This document shows positions 11,109-20,900 of a stretch of DNA of 64,000 nt, one piece after another. Numbering within the stretch: position 1 is the first letter of the stretch; every line of letters starts with the position of its first letter. The notes below the pieces were generated by a model. It ran no database searches. It saw only the letters and a list, made by a program, of their open reading frames with translations, and was not told where the DNA came from. Where the stretch lies: assembly GCA_018907035.1 (NCBI GenBank), contig JACCIC010000123.1, positions 1,501,501 through 1,565,500 on the forward strand, read 5' to 3'. Source of the DNA: Sycobia sp. Sy_11. Taxonomy: Eukaryota > Arthropoda > Insecta > Hymenoptera > Epichrysomallidae. A program made the translations under genes and the position numbers.

Positions 11109-11112
<4 letters not shown>
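10748..11112 (-). mobile_element. Candidate solo LTR
   Basis: A 365-bp block of more balanced composition sits between two (TA)n tracts. Read on the minus strand it starts TGTAGGCGTAATCC and ends GATCGCTCCCCTTAC, so the ends TGTAGG / CCTTAC are near-inverted as in LTRs, but the final CA dinucleotide is not present. It has no coding capacity. No second copy occurs in the window, so this is inference from form only. Confidence 0.35.
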
Positions 11113-11132
<20 letters not shown>

Positions 11133-11139
<7 letters not shown>

Positions 11140-11814
11140 GAAAATTTGTTAAAATTATAAAAATTTTATTAATTATTAAATGAAAAAACATATAAATATT
11201 ACATAGATAAATATTAAATAATATAAATTATTATTTTAATATATTTTTGTATTGTTAAATTTTTGTTGGGTATTTTATAAATTATACATTTTTGGAATAC
11301 ATATTTCAGATTAAATAGATTTATTATTCTATATATATATATATATATTGCTACCAATAATATCATGATATATAATGTAAAAATATTTCTTTTTAAAATG
11401 TTATATATAAAAAAATATCGTATTGAAATAATTATAATATAGGACAAATAGGTAGGCTATAGACATACTGGCACATAGCTATTCTGGCACAGCTAAAAGT
11501 GTGTCAGAACGTATGCCAAAAGTATGTCAGTATTCCGTCTAACGTCACAACGGCAAATTACTCAAGGTTTCTTTCGAATCGAGCAATGTCTGGAGGAGTG
11601 GGAAGTGCCTTAAAATATGCCATTATGCCTATAGCTATTAGTTCTCCTTTTTATTTGTTTTTTTTCTATTGCTTGCTAAAGTTTCTCTTTGCAAATATTA
11701 TCTATTTAAATAACCTTTCTCACATCTCTACTTATTGGATTATACTGAACGATGCGGTCATGCAAGATCAAACAATAAGCTGTAGTATTGTTTGGAAAGT
11801 TATTTCTTGCATCA
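11133..11814. other. Region without recognisable gene
   Basis: AT-rich DNA up to about 11450, then a less AT-rich part with short related words (CTGGCACA, TGTGTCAG, GTATGTCAG) at 11469-11532. No gene assigned. Confidence 0.45.
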
Positions 11815-12780
11815 ATTTCTAAGGGAAATTGATTCTTGCCGCACGTCTAAGGGAGCATTCTTTATAGATTCATTTTGCCGCGAACAATTAATAACTATGG
11901 GTGGTTCATTCACAAGAAACTGTGTCTTTGTAAAAACTGTCCGAGGATCTCTTGCATAGTATGTTTTTTGAAAATTTTCATACATATCATAGAGTAATGC
12001 ATATTGATTATTTGAAATGTCAATGTTTAGATTATTATACGGATAATATTGCGAATTTAAAAAAAGCCTCACGTTACTCATATTACAGTGATTAAATCGA
12101 CTTGCATTTGCAGTAGGTTTATTTCTTTTCTTCGTCTGTAAGCCGAGAATGACAAAATAAGATTTCTCCAATTGATTGGAATTCAATGACATAAGGCATT
12201 AGCCATTCCATCTTGGTTATTTTTATGTCACATTCTTTATTTGTAGCATTATTACAAATTGTATTACCTTCCTGGATTATTGCATTGGTGTCCAATCTTG
12301 ATCTTATGAGAATAAGTTCATGCTTCATATTAACTACTACTTTTTTGTAATCTTCTACAAAACCCAAAATCATATTTAGTGGAATAGCAAAGTCAAAGTT
12401 TTTTCGCCTATCCACAAGAAGTCTATACACAGCCTGCATTTTCAAGCGTGAGATAGTCCACCATTTCATCACACTACTTAATCCGAAATTTTTACTTTTG
12501 TCTATTTCTACTCCATTCAGTTCAGATCGAATTTCATCAAATAGATGACAAAGAGTATTGTTAACAAATATAGATTTCATAGGCAAGCTGCCATCATTTT
12601 TTTAAACTTTCCAGATCTTCGTGATGGTAGGAGACACAAATCTAGATGTTGGATAGAAATACGAATTTCGTCATTGTTATCAAAGCTTAATGCTATGTAT
12701 GATTGATGTGGGTGGATTTCGTAATGAACAATTCACTCATCGAATACGATACTTGAGTGAATTTTTAGAATTTCGTCCAT
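11815..12780 (-). pseudogene. Maverick major capsid protein, frameshifted
   Basis: Minus-strand fragments in overlapping frames spell out the double-jelly-roll capsid protein of Polintons. The start is an ATG at 12780 followed by DEILKIHSS; then a block with DNNDEIRISIQHLDLCLLP, a middle block with LNMILGFVEDYKKVVV and HELILIRSR, and a C-terminal block with ASRFNHCNMSNVRLFLNSQ and NEPPIVINCSRQNES. A TGA interrupts the first block near 12740, and at least one shift near 12150-12190 moves the frame. The normal C-terminus is missing beyond 11815. In intact elements this protein would build an icosahedral capsid; here it is a relic. Confidence 0.7.
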
Positions 12781-12959
12781 TTTCTCTTCGGAACGAGGAG
12801 AAAATTATACAAGTGAATTTTTTCCACAAACTTTTAGACCCAGACTTTGGACGAACTGAATGCTCTTCCGTGTTAGCAGTCTCAAATTCTTTAATCGACT
12901 GATTGGCGATTGACATGATGCAGTGCTCATGTGCATGTTAGAATTGTAAACAATTCTTA

Positions 12960-13723
12960 TTATGTAGATTTGATATGATGTCTAATAGTAATTTCCTCAC
13001 CTCGAAAATTAACCAAATTTCCGTCTTGATCAACTATTCGACCTTGTAAATGATCCATAAATTTAACACTCAGTGGTAGATATATAACTTGAGATGGAAC
13101 TTCTATGATTTTATATCCTGGAGGAACTCTGGGAAAGAATTCATGAATGGTATGAACCTTTTTATTGTTAATGAAAGTTCCCGCAGTAATATTACACTCG
13201 ACTCTGACTGCGTTGATTTTCAATATTTTCACTGGTAAATCAGAACTGTTCCCTATATTTTCTTTGAAAATACGGAGAGTAAAGCCGAGAAGATGACCTA
13301 TTGATGTTTGAGGATTAAGATCTAATGGAACGCTGCACTTTATTTCACTTCTAAATGTGTTATTATTGGCTTTCAAGGAAAATTCAATTCCTTTAGATTT
13401 CAATGTGGTTGATAAAAAATGATCGATATCGTTAATCTTGTAGCTGCCAGTAGAAATATTAACAACTTCCCTCTGGAAAAGTAGCTTATTATGTGTATCG
13501 TCAATATTCTCAATATTGAGTTAAAAGTTAAGTTAAGTTCGACAAAGGCCAAAACAAATTTTTTATACTTTGCTAGTTCAATAGAAGGAAAATACTCAGC
13601 TTCTAAAACAGATGATTTGCCTGAGAGAGTCAAAGTGAAACTATCTTCCATGACTGATTGAACGAGAATGATTAAATTTAGACCAACAAGACCTTCTTTA
13701 TAGTCTTTCGGTGTTGTAGACAA
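12960..13723 (-). pseudogene. Maverick minor capsid (penton) protein, frameshifted
   Basis: Two consecutive minus-strand frames cover this gene. The upstream part contains MEDSFTLTLSGKSSVLEAEY (ATG at 13651) and LTFNSI; the downstream part (13403-12960) contains LPVKILKINAVRVECN, HTIHEFFPRVPPGYKI and FRGEEITIRHHIK, the typical C-terminal jelly-roll strands of the Polinton minor capsid protein. A frameshift near 13510-13530 separates them. It lies directly upstream of the major capsid gene on the same strand, as expected for a capsid module. Overlaps the protease end by a few bases. Confidence 0.7.
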
Positions 13724-14060
13724 AGGTTACCATAAATAAATTAATCGAACTTCTGATATCTTTTATAGTTGTATTTTATTTCATTTACATCGAAATATTT
13801 CATGAGATCTGTGGGAGGCCTTAAATCACCAAAACTGTCAAAGTATATTACATAAGAATCTCTCTTTCGTCAAAACACCCAATGAGTATTTTTATTTTGT
13901 GAATCATCAAGATTAACAACATTAGATTGTCGTACCATAGACCATTGTGAGGCAGACAATTTCTCATGAAAACGTTTCGCAAATACGGAATTTTTAATAT
14001 ACGTGTATATTTCATAAGATCATAATATGATCTGCACGATCTGGCAATGTTAAATTGAAG
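13700..14060 (-). pseudogene. Maverick adenain-like cysteine protease, broken
   Basis: On the minus strand the frame reads VVNLDDSQNKNTHWVF, a stop, then YVIYFDSFGDLRPPTDLMKY, a second stop, and GNLCLQ. The His of THW, the Asp of YFDSFG and the Cys of NLCL correspond to the catalytic residues of the adenovirus-type (C5) maturation protease found in Polintons. Two in-frame stops and lost upstream sequence show it is inactive. It sits between the capsid genes and the PLA2-like gene on the same strand. In an intact element it would process capsid precursors. Confidence 0.7.
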
Positions 14061-14160
14061 TTTTTATTTAACTTGTTTGTGTCCGATATGCGTTTTCAGA
14101 AATAACATTATTCTATTCTTATATAATATAAGATAAAAACCTTTACTTAAATTAATAGCT

Positions 14161-14391
14161 TCAAATATTACGATTACTGTTTTTATTGGCATACTGCATG
14201 CCATGTTCTTTACATATCTGATCAAACGGATTTATTCCTGGATCACCTCTTTTCATTCGCTTTTTTAATCGAGTTCCTGGACCACAGTATTAATATCCAG
14301 GAAGATGCATTTCAAATGGGAAATTGTTGATTACTCTATCGAGTAATCCTTCGCCAAGTATCAACTGTTTTCCAGATTTATGAACAATCAT
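14161..14391 (-). pseudogene. Maverick PLA2-like protein, one stop
   Basis: A 77-codon minus-strand frame starts at an ATG at 14391 (MIVHKSGKQLILGEGLLDRV) and contains FPFEMHLPGY, a TAA, then YCGPGTRLKKRMKRGDPG and INPFDQICKEHGMQY. This matches the calcium-loop (YxGPG) and D-x-x-C-x-x-H arrangement of the parvovirus-type phospholipase A2 domain, known in Polinton-like elements. The catalytic His-Asp pair reads His-Gly here, so the active-site Asp is lost in addition to the stop. The role in intact elements is presumed membrane penetration during entry; this copy is dead. Confidence 0.6.
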
Positions 14392-14399
14392 CTGCGACT

Positions 14400-14488
14400 A
14401 CTATTTTGTAACTGCTGTTAAAAAACTATAAAACATGCATTTATATATATTCATCGTTCGATGATATATTTGACTTAGTCACGGCAAC
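14400..14488 (+). promoter_or_regulatory. Possible divergent promoter between Maverick gene arms
   Basis: The gap between the minus-strand PLA2-like ATG (14391) and the plus-strand ATPase ATG (14489) is under 100 bp. It contains ACTATAAAAC near 14425 and ATATATAT words, suitable as TATA-like elements for divergent transcription. Positional inference only. Confidence 0.3.
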
Positions 14489-15244
14489 ATGGATTTTATT
14501 GAGCAAACCCTCAAACTCCTCATCACCAACTTTGATTTTGGAATCGAGAAAAAAAGGAAAAGGCAGCATGGAGAGTTACTACCAGATAGTATACGAGCAG
14601 TGTTCTGCGGTCCATCGAACTGCGGGAAAACAAATAACTTATTAGGTTTAATTTATCATCCCAATGGTCTTAGATTTGAGAATGTGTATGTTTATTCAAA
14701 ATCGTTAAAACAGCCAAATTATCGTTTTCTGCAAAAAATTTTAGAACCTATTGGAGGTGTCACATATCTGCCGTTTAGTGAACATAAATCTGTAATATCA
14801 CTAGATGAAGCATTGCCCAATTCAATTCTGATTTTTGATGATGTAGCTTGTGAGAAGCAGGATAACGTCAGAGCATTTTTCTGCATGGGGAAACATAAAA
14901 GTGTAGATTGCTTCTACCTATGCTAATCATATACTCGTATACCAAAACATCTCATTAGAGATGATATTAATATGTTAGTAATTTATCATCAAGATGATAT
15001 GAATTTGAAAAAAATTTATGATGACCATGTCAATATTGATCTGACTTTCAACAAGTTTCGAAATGTTTGTTCTGAATGCTGGAAAAATGATAAATATGGA
15101 TTTGTTGTTATTGACAAAGATAGTGCAATCAATAATGAAAGATACAGAAAAGATTTTGACTGTTTTGCAATAAAAAGAAATCAAAAAAATCTTAATGACT
15201 CAGTTCAATTTTACACAGCAACACGATACCATATCGGACATTGA
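14489..15244 (+). pseudogene. Maverick packaging ATPase, single nonsense codon
   Basis: The frame starts at an ATG at 14489 (MDFIEQTLKLLI). A Walker A motif CGPSNCGKTNN lies at about residues 46-56 and Walker B ILIFDDVACEK at about 111-121. A TAA at 14924 follows FYLC; the same frame then continues with RIPKHLIRDDINM, YDDHVNIDLTF, CSECWKNDKYGF and VVIDKDSAINN to 15244. So one nonsense codon breaks an otherwise nearly complete FtsK/HerA-type A32-like genome-packaging ATPase of about 250 residues. It is the best preserved gene of this Maverick. It heads the plus-strand gene arm. Confidence 0.8.
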
Positions 15245-15999
15245 GAAAGAAAAGAATATCTTCAACGAGCTCTCGCAAGCTCGTAAAGCTATTAAAAAGA
15301 AGCTGAACTATTGAAACAGAAGAGAGAGAGAATCTCGAAAAAGTTATAGGTGATACATTGAAACCAGTCATTACACCACTTGAAAAGCTTGTCGAATAAA
15401 AAACTTTACAGTCTTCTAATGTCATTTCGGATGATTACAGCATTAAAAACCCAACTAGATCTCAAAAAAATTAAGTTTTATGATAGATAATAATAATATT
15501 CGCTCAGCTTCTGTAAAAGATTATGATTCTGATGATGATTTTGTCTCATTGTATAACTCAATACTGAATACAACATTCAAATCTATGCACGAAGACAGTG
15601 TTAAAACTAATATTTTAGATCAAAGCCGCAGGAAATAAAATAAAAGTGAAAGATTTAATTTATCCTAAAAGTAATGAACTAATGATACTGATAAAAAAAG
15701 AACCAGATGAAATATTAATAAGTTTAGCAGATCGTGAAAACTATAGCAGTATACTGGAAGCCATAAGTGTTTACCGGAAAAAACAAAGCAAAGATCAATC
15801 TATACACTCATCGAAGCGTAGAAAATGTTTCAACATCATTGCACCGATGTTTCGCAGCAGTGTTAGTCATACCAAAATGGGAGGAGGAGATCTCATACCT
15901 AAATATAAAATAGCAAAGAAAGATTCTTCAATAGAGCTACTATACTGGGATGATCCGAATGAGCTTGTGGGGAGAATAATAATAATAATTGCCGAATAA
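15245..15999 (+). pseudogene. Maverick small conserved protein, heavily decayed
   Basis: Fragments in changing frames: DIEKEKNIFNELSQARKAIK just after the ATPase, VIGDTLKPVITPLEKLVE near 15350, then a cleaner piece 15646-15999 with DLIYPKSNELMILIKK, ISLADRENYSSILEAI and LLYWDDPNELVGR. The last motif, followed out of the long frame by SIIEELREI near 16040, is what I recall from a Polinton protein encoded after the ATPase in insects, whose function is not established. No ATG opens the 15646 piece (it begins at GTG). Multiple stops show it is not functional. Confidence 0.5.
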
Positions 16000-16108
16000 T
16001 CGGTTAGAAATAACAATTAAATCAATGAAATCTAATCCATTATTGAAGAATTACGCGAAATAAGATACATATATTGATAAGTTCATAGACGTTTTGATCA
16101 GTAGCAAT

Positions 16109-16534
16109 ATGCGTCCTCCAGGTATTGGCTTCAATATTACATTGAATGGAAATAATGATATCGAAACTAAACGGCTTTGTAATATTGGGGAAGCTACTGA
16201 AGAAAATGATGCAATTAACGTGAAAATGTTGAATGTAGCACTAAAGACCCAAGTAGATATTTTATCATTTGAAATTTCTAAATCGGTTAGATACATTGAA
16301 GATTGTGAGCAAAACCATGAAGTTATTCGGTTGTCCATCGAAGCGAAACTGGAGGATCTCAGTAAAAAATATTATAATTTGAAAGAAAACGTAACGGAAC
16401 TTGTTAATATAATAAAAGATATTAAAAAAAATATGTATCGCGAAAAAGTGGTTGAAGAGTTGCACAAACCTACATGTTCTAGATATAAGCGAATAAAATA
16501 TGATATATGTGGAATAATAAGACATGCAGACTGA
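16109..16534 (+). pseudogene. Maverick coiled-coil (fibre-like?) protein
   Basis: An open frame starts at an ATG at 16109 (MRPPGIGFNITLNGNNDIE) and runs to 16534, about 141 residues. NGNNDIETKRLCNIGEATEE followed by a long stretch rich in Leu, Lys and Glu (residues about 60-120) predicts a coiled coil. The N-terminal pattern resembles tail/fibre-type proteins in Polinton-like elements, but I do not recognise a named family. It lies between the small conserved protein and the integrase on the same strand. The frame is open, yet all neighbours are broken, so I treat it as part of the relic. Confidence 0.4.
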
Positions 16535-16559
16535 TCTTGTAGAAATGATTCCTAACTCT

Positions 16560-17245
16560 ACATTCCAGTAAGATCAAAGAGATGTTGAAACAAGAACGAG
16601 TACCGTTTCATCTACAAACTGATCAAGGAAAAGAATATTACAATTCTCACTTTCAAAATCTCATGAAAAAATATAAGATAAATCTGTATTTTTCACACAG
16701 TAATTTTCATGCAAGCATATGTGAATGATTTAATAGAATGTTAAAAAATGCAATACGGATACAATTCAGTAAACAGGGAAACTATAAATGGATGGATATC
16801 CTACCAGATTTACTCAAGGTTTCTAATTCAAGAAAGCATCAAACAGTAGGAATTGAGCCTTCAAATGTAGCAAAAGAAATGAAAAAGAGATAAAAAAGCA
16901 TTCTCCAATCGAAAATATGACTATAAGAAAAACAAAATACGAAGTTGGAGCTAATGTACGAATAAGTAAAATAAAAAATATTTTTGAAAAAGGATATACA
17001 CCAAACTGAAATTTTCACAATAATAAGAGTTGTAAAGACTAATCCAATAATCTATCACATTAAAGATTATTATAATAAACCTATCGCTGGAGACTTTTAT
17101 GAGAGTGAAATTAAAAAAAACTAAGTGTCTTGAAATTAATTTAGATCAAAAAGTATTAAAGAAGACTGATAATCGCGTATATGTGAAGTGGCTAGGATTC
17201 AGTAGTGAACATAATAGTTGGTTAGACAAAAATGAAGTTTTTTGA
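16560..17245 (+). pseudogene. Maverick integrase with chromodomain, broken
   Basis: Fragments in several frames: FHLQTDQGKEYYN (second catalytic Asp), NLYFSHSNFHASICE followed by a stop and FNRMLKNAIRIQFSKQG (catalytic Glu in ICE), NYKWMDILPDLLK, then FTIIRVVKTNPIIYHIKDY and GDFYESEIKK. The last piece, RVYVKWLGFSSEHNSWLD (about 17170-17235), is a chromodomain. This is the c-integrase type typical of Polintons. The zinc-binding N-terminus and the first catalytic Asp are missing. Stops and shifts throughout show it is inactive. Confidence 0.7.
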
Positions 17246-17407
17246 TTTAATTATGACATAAGTCAAATGAATAAATAATAATAATTTATGTAAGAATAGG
17301 TGTAAGGACATTGGTTTTCGATTAAATAAGAAAAGAAAATTACAATATATCTGTAATGTTATTTATTTATCTAATTATTTTACATACATGTATATTTTTA
17401 TTCTTTG

Positions 17408-17411
<4 letters not shown>

Positions 17412-17448
<37 letters not shown>
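17412..17448. repeat. (TA)n target of the Copia insertion
   Basis: Alternating TA directly before the left Copia LTR; TA continues after the right LTR from 25770. The five bases ATATA flank both ends, consistent with a 5-bp target duplication but not diagnostic in a TA array. Confidence 0.85.
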
Positions 17449-17453
<5 letters not shown>

Positions 17454-17704
17454 GAATCTAGATCTAATATGTAAAATACAAGCAGAGTGGAAATAAAGGA
17501 ATAAGACAAAGACAAAGTATTTCGATAACTCAGAGCTTTATTCACAATCAACCAACTCGCACAACGTTTAGCAGTCTACTAGCTGCACTCTCTATAAAGG
17601 GCGCTCTCGCAGCGCCGCTCTCACACACAGCATCCGTACCGCTCGTACAGATGGTACACACACACACTATATAAGCCTAGCATGGTTGGTGCTCTATCCC
17701 AACA
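17449..17704 (-). repeat. Copia 3' LTR
   Basis: 256 bp with TGTTGG/CCAACA ends. It is at the 3' end of the element in the minus-strand sense. It differs from the other LTR at about four sites (for example G versus A near 17473). Confidence 0.95.
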
Positions 17705-17719
17705 CTCCCTCTCACCACC
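17705..17719 (-). other. Polypurine tract
   Basis: The sense strand just before the 3' LTR reads GGTGGTGAGAGGGAG, the purine-rich primer for plus-strand DNA synthesis. Confidence 0.75.
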
Positions 17720-17910
17720 ATGCTACTTGCTTTGGCTGATTTCTCTCTGTGGTTCTTCACGCTCTTTGATGTTGACTCAGGTCTCAGCGGGACTTTTCTC
17801 GGCTTCCGCTGTCGACCACTCTGGCCTCAGTTACGGCCAGCGTAAACTTACGCTGCGGGCAGGCTTCAGTCCCAGTTTTCTGGTTCCGAACCTGCAAATA
17901 GAGAAATCAG

Positions 17911-20900
17911 TTAATCTCCTAGCATTATTCTCGTGCTCAGCTTATCATGCAGCTGAGCGCACAACGCTTTGGTGAATATATCTGCTAATTGATTTTTCGA
18001 GCAGATCCATTCTATCCGAACGTAGTTACGTTTAACGCACTCTTTAATAAAGTGCTCTTTTCTTTCTATCATATGTCTTAATCTATTGCTACCGTCGGTT
18101 TCCGCGCAAGACTTGGCAGCCAAGTTGTCGCAGTACAGTGTAACTGGCATTAGACTTTCTGATATTACGAATTTAATCGAGTCGTGTACTGCGAGAATTT
18201 CTTGACACGCATCGCTCATTGCTACATACTCCGATTGGCATGTTGATAGAGCAACACTCTGTTGTCTTTTTGTTTTCCATACGATCGAATCGCCAAACAA
18301 TCTCACTATTAGACCGCTCGTTGTAAGCACATTTTTACAGTCTGATAGACTGGCGTCCGAGAAGGCCGTCATTCTGTCAGACAAGCCTTTGTGGACAAGA
18401 CCTTTGTCGATCGATCCCGACAGATACTTGCAAACACGGGAAGCCATCTTCCAGTCTTCCTGTGTAGGGCTTATCTGATGTCTGCATAGAATATTTACCG
18501 CATAGGTTATATCCGGTCTAGTAGAATTGGCCAGATATAGTAGCGATCCTACTAACTCGCGAAACATCCTATCGGTAGACGCTTCTACTGCGCAATCTTC
18601 ATTTTCTCTGCTTTTGCGCGATCGATCGTTCGCGTATGCAATTGGCAGTGGTGTATCCACTGAGTGCGTTCTTTCGTATCCGAATTTAATCAATAGACTT
18701 CGCGCAAATTTTCCCTGAGACAATCTAAGCGTTTTCTTCGCTCGATCGCGATCTAACCTAATTCCCAGGAATTCGCGGGGTTCACCGAAGTCTTTAACTT
18801 TGAACTCCGCGCCTAATTTCGCGGTTATATCGTCGATTTCTTTTCTATCGTTACTAGAGACGAGGATATCATCCACATACAAGAGTACATAACAAACGGT
18901 GTCTTCTATTCTTTTTACGAATAAACACGGATCTACTGAATCGGATGTATATCCAAATTTATTGATAGTTTCAGTAAATTTGACATTCCATCTTTTCGGG
19001 CTGATTTTTAAGCCATATAGTGAGCGTTTTAGTTTCCACAGTTGTTTGTCGTTTTCATCCGATTTGACTCCCTCTGGTATATGCATGTATATATCCTCTT
19101 CGACTTCTCCGTACAAGAAGGCGGTTTCTACATCGAGTTGGCGAATTTCCCAGTCGTAATAATTTGTTATCGCTAAGCACGCTCGAACTAGTGGCAACCT
19201 AGAGACTGGCGCGTAAATTTCGCTAATCGAGTATTCGTTTTTGTCTTTAAACCCTCTGATTACGAGACGAGCTTTGTATCTAACCTCGTTTTTATCGTTA
19301 AGCTTGGTTTTAAAGACCCACCTTGAATCTAAGACATTCGGATTGCTAACACTTGACATTAACTCCCTCTTATTCACGGTTTCGAACACATTTTTATCTA
19401 CTAGTGACTTAATTTCATTCTCTATCGCTTCTATCCAATTTTTGCTGTTCGGTGAGCTGACTGCTTCGCGATAATTAACGGGATCTTTATTTATTGATGC
19501 TATCAGTATATCCCTAGCTTCGTCACGCAGTTCTACTCTATTATCATTGTTAATATACATGATATCTATCGCTGATCTAACTTTCTTTGGTCTTCGGCGT
19601 TTGACCGTCGGACTATGTTTAATAGGAGAGTTGTTATTTTCCTCTCCCTCTGAGTCTAGTGATTCTTCCTGATTTTTCGCAAATGATAATTTGTTCTTTT
19701 CTTTGTCGAATACATCTCCGTAGACAATGTGTTCAAGTGATTTGAGATGTCTTGTTTCATACATTTTTCTTTCCTCAGGTACAAGCAATTTATAACCGGT
19801 TTGAGTGTATCCTACAACTACACACCGAATACCCTGTAATCCGAATTTATGATCTAAGTTTCGCGGTTTCTTACAGAAGCCTAAGCTGCCGAATCTTCTA
19901 AGCTGTCCTAAATCCAAGCTGAAGTTGTTTCGCAATTTGAACAGCGGTATGTTCATGTTTAACGCTTTGTACGGGCTTCTATTATAGGTGTAGACTGCCG
20001 CGTCTACCGCGAGATCCCAGTTACTGAGAGGTAGACCTGAATCGCACATCATCGCACGTACTTTCATTTCAAGCGTTCTATTAAACCTTTCTGCGACTCC
20101 GTTATGTTCCGGAGTATCTGGGCACGCAAGTTGCAATTCTGCACCTAGTTCCGCTAGCCTATCTATAGTTTCCCTGATAGTGAATTCCGTGCCTTGGTCG
20201 GTACGCAGATAACAGAATTTTTCATCCGACCCTATCGCGTTTCTTAATTTTCTAACGCACGAGTCTATGCATTTCCCTGCTTCGGTCTTGCTTTTAACTG
20301 GGTATGCACAAGCTACCCTAGAATAATCATCTACTAGAACGATTATGAATTTATGCCCTCCTGGATATGAGGCTGGTTTAATAGGCCCCATGGTGTCACC
20401 GTGCAGTATTTGCAATGGTTTGTCTGCCCGCGTTCGCGTTTTATTAAACGGTAGCTTTACTGTTTTAGTTAGATGGCAAACTTCGCAATTATCTATTTCG
20501 GTTGTATCTAATAGATCCTTTTCGTTGATTAAATTGTTATTTTTCTTCGCGAACTGTTTAAGATACTTGACCGACGCATGACCTAGTCTCGTATGCCACA
20601 GCATAGCTGCTGATAGTGTCTTGGAGTTTGATACGTTGCGATTTCTATAGATAACTTCCGGTTCTTCCGAACTCCTAACCTCACTTTCTCCCTCTTTCGG
20701 AATAACCGTGATTAGTTGATCTTCTAAACCTGTTGCGGAAGTGACAGGTGTGTCAGGTAAGTTTGAATTCGCTACGCACGATCTACTACGCGTGTTCATT
20801 GATACGCTCGAGTTCTCTGCTGCTAGACCGCTACCTATTTTAAGTTTCGGAATTTCTAACGAAATCGTCCAGAAGGGAGATTTATAATTACCGGTAAGTA

